From contig CALDID010000046.1 in NCBI GenBank assembly GCA_937901865.1, positions 1-6,686 of the forward strand: a DNA stretch of 6,686 nt, given 5' to 3'. A program made the position numbers and the translations under genes. This document shows, piece after piece, positions 4,588-6,686 of the stretch; the stretch's first letter is position 1, and each line of letters begins with the position of its first letter. A model generated the notes under the pieces. That model saw nothing but the letters and a program-made list of their open reading frames with translations, searched no databases and was not told the DNA's origin. The DNA is from an uncultured Treponema sp. (GTDB lineage Bacteria > Spirochaetota > Spirochaetia > Treponematales > Treponemataceae).

Positions 4588-6312
4588 ATGCGTTTTTTTA
4601 TATTAGTTTCTATGCTATTTCTTTTTTCCTGTTCAATATTTACTGATGACGATACTGACGAGAAATCTGAAGATACTTCTGCAACAGAAAGTACGACCTC
4701 GATTGAAAATATAGCTGATGATACGTTAGATTCTATTGTATCGACAAAGTATAAAAATACTAATGATGCAACGTGGGGCTGTCATGACCCAAAACTCTTT
4801 CAAGATGATGACGGCACATACTATATTTACTCTACAGGGTGGGCAGATAAGGTTCAACTTCGTTCCTCAACTGATTTAGTAAATTGGACAAAGCAAAGTA
4901 TCATAGTTGAAACCGATTCGGAATTTAAAAAATGGGTTAATACTACAGAGAGCTGGGCACCAACCGTTGTTAAGCAAAACGGAAAATACTATATGCTTCA
5001 TGGCATTATTACGGGTAATCCACCAGATGTTCATGCTTGTATAACGCTTGCTATTTCTGACAGTGCGACAGGAAATTTCATTCCTGCTTCTCAATACGAT
5101 TCTGATACATATAAGACATCTACTCTTGTTCGGTATACATGGGATAATACGGCTTCTGGGTATACAGACTCATACAACACTGCAAATAAAAGCTGGAATT
5201 ATGGATTTGGTTGCATAGACCCTGAATTTGTCTATGATGTGGCAACAGGAAAGCTGATGACTTACACAGTTGGAGAAAATAGTTGTTATGCTGTAACATA
5301 CGGAAGCTGGAAACAGGGAATTGCTGTTATCTATGTGGATTCAGAAACATTCAAGCCTGTTTGTACTGTTGAGGGAATATCTGCATATAACAATATCTCT
5401 TACACTGTTGGTGATGAAATAGATGCGCCTATTGATTCTATAAATGGCAATCAAGGCACTTTTCTCGTTGGACGCGACCAAAGCCAAAATACAGACTCTG
5501 CGTATGAAGGGGCTCAACTTATATACAACAGCAATACGGGATATTACTATATTTTCGTGTCTATGGGAGATTTAACGTATGAATACCGTGTTGGCGTGGG
5601 TAGAGCTCAATCAGATGGCAAAACTATTCCGACTCAGTACCTTGACGCAAGTGGTCGCGATATGTCAGCAGTTACAAACTCAACTTATCACAAGATAGGT
5701 AGCAAAATCGTCGGTGCGGCGCAGCTTTCGGGTGAATATGGCTGGCGAAGTCCTGGCGGTCAGTCAATTTTGAGAACGAAAGACGGAAAAATAATACTTG
5801 CCTGCCATAGCCGTACAACTTTTATGAGTGGTGATTTTGTTCTTAGGCTTCATCAACTGTTTTTTACAGAAGACGGTTGGTGCGTCTTAAATCAAAATGA
5901 TTATTATTACGATTATAACGGATATACAACCGATGGCACAGAACGTCTTTCAAAATTGACTCTTTCTGACATCGCAGGAACGTATAAAACTATTTTGACA
6001 GTGCGCGGAACTGCGAAAAGTTCTTTAAGCCTTGCAGGGAGTTCTGACACAGGAAATACTGCTGATGGAACTGCAACTGAAAGCAAAGAGATAACTATCG
6101 CTTCTGACGGCACTATCACGGGAGCTTACACAGGAAAACTCTCTCTCGGTTCTGACGGTTACAGCTCGACAGTTACGATTGGCGGTAATGAATACAAAGG
6201 CTACTTTCTGCACGCAGTGGATTGGGCGAGAAAAAATGGAAGCCGACGTACTATTACATTCACAACTATGAGTGATACAACTGGAGAATATTTTTGGGGA
6301 AATCGTAATTGA
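4588..6312 (+). CDS. Surface lipoprotein glycoside hydrolase family 43, probable endo-1,5-alpha-L-arabinanase
   Basis: This 574-residue protein has a short lipoprotein signal (MRFFILVSMLFLFSC, lipobox L12-F13-S14 before C15) and an acidic Ser/Thr-rich linker to about 55. A five-bladed GH43 propeller covers roughly 60-450. Candidate catalytic residues are D67 in GCHDPKLF (general base), D211 in CIDPEF (pKa modulator) and E307 in AYEGAQLIY (general acid). Other family marks are ESWAPTVVKQNGKYYM (121-136), VTYGSWKQGIAVI (236-248), GYYYIFVS (318-325), ILACHSR (403-409) and LRLHQLFFTEDGW (419-431). From about 458, SDIAGTYK opens a beta domain ending in GEYFWGNRN, resembling the GH43 C-terminal domain of Abn2-type arabinanases. 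The enzyme should cut the alpha-1,5-arabinan backbone of pectin side chains at the cell surface. A xylosidase or arabinofuranosidase activity cannot be excluded. A Ser/Gly/Asp/Thr-rich loop (478-500) is inserted in the C-terminal domain. The start is fixed by AAGGTGAT. Confidence 0.85.
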   Translation: MRFFILVSMLFLFSCSIFTDDDTDEKSEDTSATESTTSIENIADDTLDSIVSTKYKNTNDATWGCHDPKLFQDDDGTYYIYSTGWADKVQLRSSTDLVNWTKQSIIVETDSEFKKWVNTTESWAPTVVKQNGKYYMLHGIITGNPPDVHACITLAISDSATGNFIPASQYDSDTYKTSTLVRYTWDNTASGYTDSYNTANKSWNYGFGCIDPEFVYDVATGKLMTYTVGENSCYAVTYGSWKQGIAVIYVDSETFKPVCTVEGISAYNNISYTVGDEIDAPIDSINGNQGTFLVGRDQSQNTDSAYEGAQLIYNSNTGYYYIFVSMGDLTYEYRVGVGRAQSDGKTIPTQYLDASGRDMSAVTNSTYHKIGSKIVGAAQLSGEYGWRSPGGQSILRTKDGKIILACHSRTTFMSGDFVLRLHQLFFTEDGWCVLNQNDYYYDYNGYTTDGTERLSKLTLSDIAGTYKTILTVRGTAKSSLSLAGSSDTGNTADGTATESKEITIASDGTITGAYTGKLSLGSDGYSSTVTIGGNEYKGYFLHAVDWARKNGSRRTITFTTMSDTTGEYFWGNRN

Positions 6313-6335
6313 AGTATGCATATTTTATCTGTTTA

Positions 6336-6351
6336 TGTCATTCCCGTGCTT
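6336..6351. repeat. Short dispersed repeat, copy 1 (TGTCATT type)
   Basis: TGTCATTCCCGTGCTT is related to copy 2 at 6467-6482, with 13 of 16 positions equal in direct orientation. In copy 1 the sequence then runs into the nested inverted repeat instead of closing with the expected GGGAAT arm, so this copy looks rearranged. Confidence 0.5.
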
Positions 6352-6434
6352 CGCTCTTTAGCGTACAGTATAGAGCAAAACATTGCTACGCTAAAGAGTG
6401 AATTGAGCGAAGCTATCGAACATAATATACTGTA
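6348..6434. repeat. Nested and interlocked inverted repeats in the gap after GH43
   Basis: There are three pairs. CGCTCTTTAGCGTA (6352-6365) pairs with TACGCTAAAGAGTG (6387-6400), 14 base pairs with one G-T. GCTTCGCTC (6348-6356) pairs with GAGCGAAGC (6405-6413). TACAGTATA (6364-6372) pairs with TATACTGTA (6426-6434). The arms overlap, so all three cannot form together; alternative or pseudoknot-like folds are possible. Without a clear T-run it is not a standard terminator, though it may end or stabilise the GH43 transcript. The rest of the 228-base gap (6313-6540) shows no gene. Confidence 0.55.
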
Positions 6435-6466
6435 TCATTTATAGTTAGCTAATCTGTACTTTCTTG

Positions 6467-6496
6467 TGTCATTGCCATACTTGATACGGCAATTTA
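6467..6496. repeat. Short dispersed repeat, copy 2, with imperfect palindrome
   Basis: TGTCATTGCCATACTTGATA followed by CGGCAATTTA contains ATTGCC (6471-6476) and GGCAAT (6488-6493) as arms of a small hairpin with one internal mismatch. It resembles short TGTCATT...CTTGA... palindromic repeats scattered between genes in gut Treponema and other bacteria (from memory, not checked). It lies 131 bases from copy 1 in the same orientation. Confidence 0.5.
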
Positions 6497-6540
6497 TAAC
6501 ACTATAGGCGTTTTTGAGAAAGAGGCTGTGCTTCGAAAAA

Positions 6541-6684
6541 TTATTCGTGTAATGATTGGACTGTTTCTATAGGCAATTCGGTTAGCTCTGAAACTTCTTC
6601 GTCGCTCATTCCCTTTTCAATGAGTTTTCTAGCGAGTGAGATTTTCTCTTCGTATGCACCTATCGGCTTGCTTTTTTCTGTAAC
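6541..6684 (-). CDS. C-terminal end of an Rpn-family / PD-(D/E)XK nuclease transposase-like protein (5' end outside window)
   Basis: On the minus strand an open frame enters from the right edge and ends at TAA (6543-6541), giving 47 residues. The sequence includes YEEKISLARKLIEKGMSDEE then VSELTELPIETVQSL. This is the usual tail of Rpn (recombination-promoting nuclease, formerly transposase_31 / PD-(D/E)XK transposase) proteins, where a charged helix leads into 'A-K/R-x-L/M-l-x-x-G-x-s-x-e-x-i-a-x-x-T-x-L-s-x-e-x-i'. The nuclease core and its catalytic residues are outside the window. The gene is convergent with GH43, and the repeat-rich gap separates them. Many gut Treponema and Bacteroidota carry numerous such genes. 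A similar helix-turn-helix tail in an unrelated protein is the main alternative. Confidence 0.7.
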   Translation of the reverse strand, partial: VTEKSKPIGAYEEKISLARKLIEKGMSDEEVSELTELPIETVQSLHE

Positions 6685-6686
6685 GG

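Noticed and set aside
4476..4646. Small ORF (about 56 codons) starting in ATGA at the end of the LamG gene and running through the hairpin into GH43
   Set aside because: The Shine-Dalgarno spacing is only about 2 bases, the frame reads through the terminator T-run as poly-Phe, and composition is explained by A/T-richness. A leader peptide cannot be fully excluded.
6352..6400. Single intrinsic terminator for GH43
   Set aside because: The stem is good but the loop is 21 bases and no T-run follows on either strand, so it is described as an inverted repeat only.
1..6686. CRISPR array, tRNA, rRNA or phage genes
   Set aside because: No regularly spaced repeats, no cloverleaf-like segment and no phage-type proteins were seen on either strand.

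Overview
The window looks like a gut or rumen metagenome contig assembled from at least two, probably three, pieces. Most of it (about 670 to the end) resembles a host-associated Treponema-like spirochete. The evidence for that is outer-membrane barrels ending in Phe, relaxed lipoprotein signals, strong Shine-Dalgarno sites, a secreted pectin-side-chain hydrolase and dispersed TGTCATT repeats. The taxon is an inference, since no marker gene is present. The first 670 bases are a piece of a respiratory nitrate reductase operon, which does not fit that lifestyle and is probably foreign to the rest.

Layout. Positions 1-675 hold the C-terminus of narH, a complete narJ and the first 16 codons of narI, all on + and linked by overlapping stop and start codons. 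Around 667-678 the narI frame ends abruptly and an outer-membrane protein gene that has lost its N-terminal half takes over. From there to 3609 three + genes are closely spaced: the truncated barrel protein, a LamG-like lipoprotein, and a complete paralogous barrel protein. Two hairpins follow, the second a good intrinsic terminator at 3645-3675.

At 3688-3713 there are 26 bases identical to the Illumina TruSeq adapter. This is synthetic sequence, so the adjacency of the left part (ending at 3687) and the right part (from about 3711) is not proven. The right part carries a secreted LamG-domain protein (3730-4479), a terminator-like hairpin, and a lipoprotein family 43 glycoside hydrolase (4588-6312), most likely an endo-1,5-alpha-L-arabinanase with a family 43 C-terminal beta domain. 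After it comes a 228-base gap with nested inverted repeats and two diverged copies of a short repeat. The window ends with the C-terminal 47 codons of a minus-strand Rpn/PD-(D/E)XK-transposase-like gene.

Function. The spirochete part reads as a cell-surface glycan-use region: an anchored arabinanase would cut pectic arabinan, LamG proteins could bind the glycan or another surface ligand, and the barrels could be porins. The roles of the barrels and LamG proteins are inferred from context, and the context is weakened by the two junctions. The most important result for a reader is that this contig contains an adapter and a probable chimeric join, so apparent novel gene combinations across 670 or 3700 should not be trusted.
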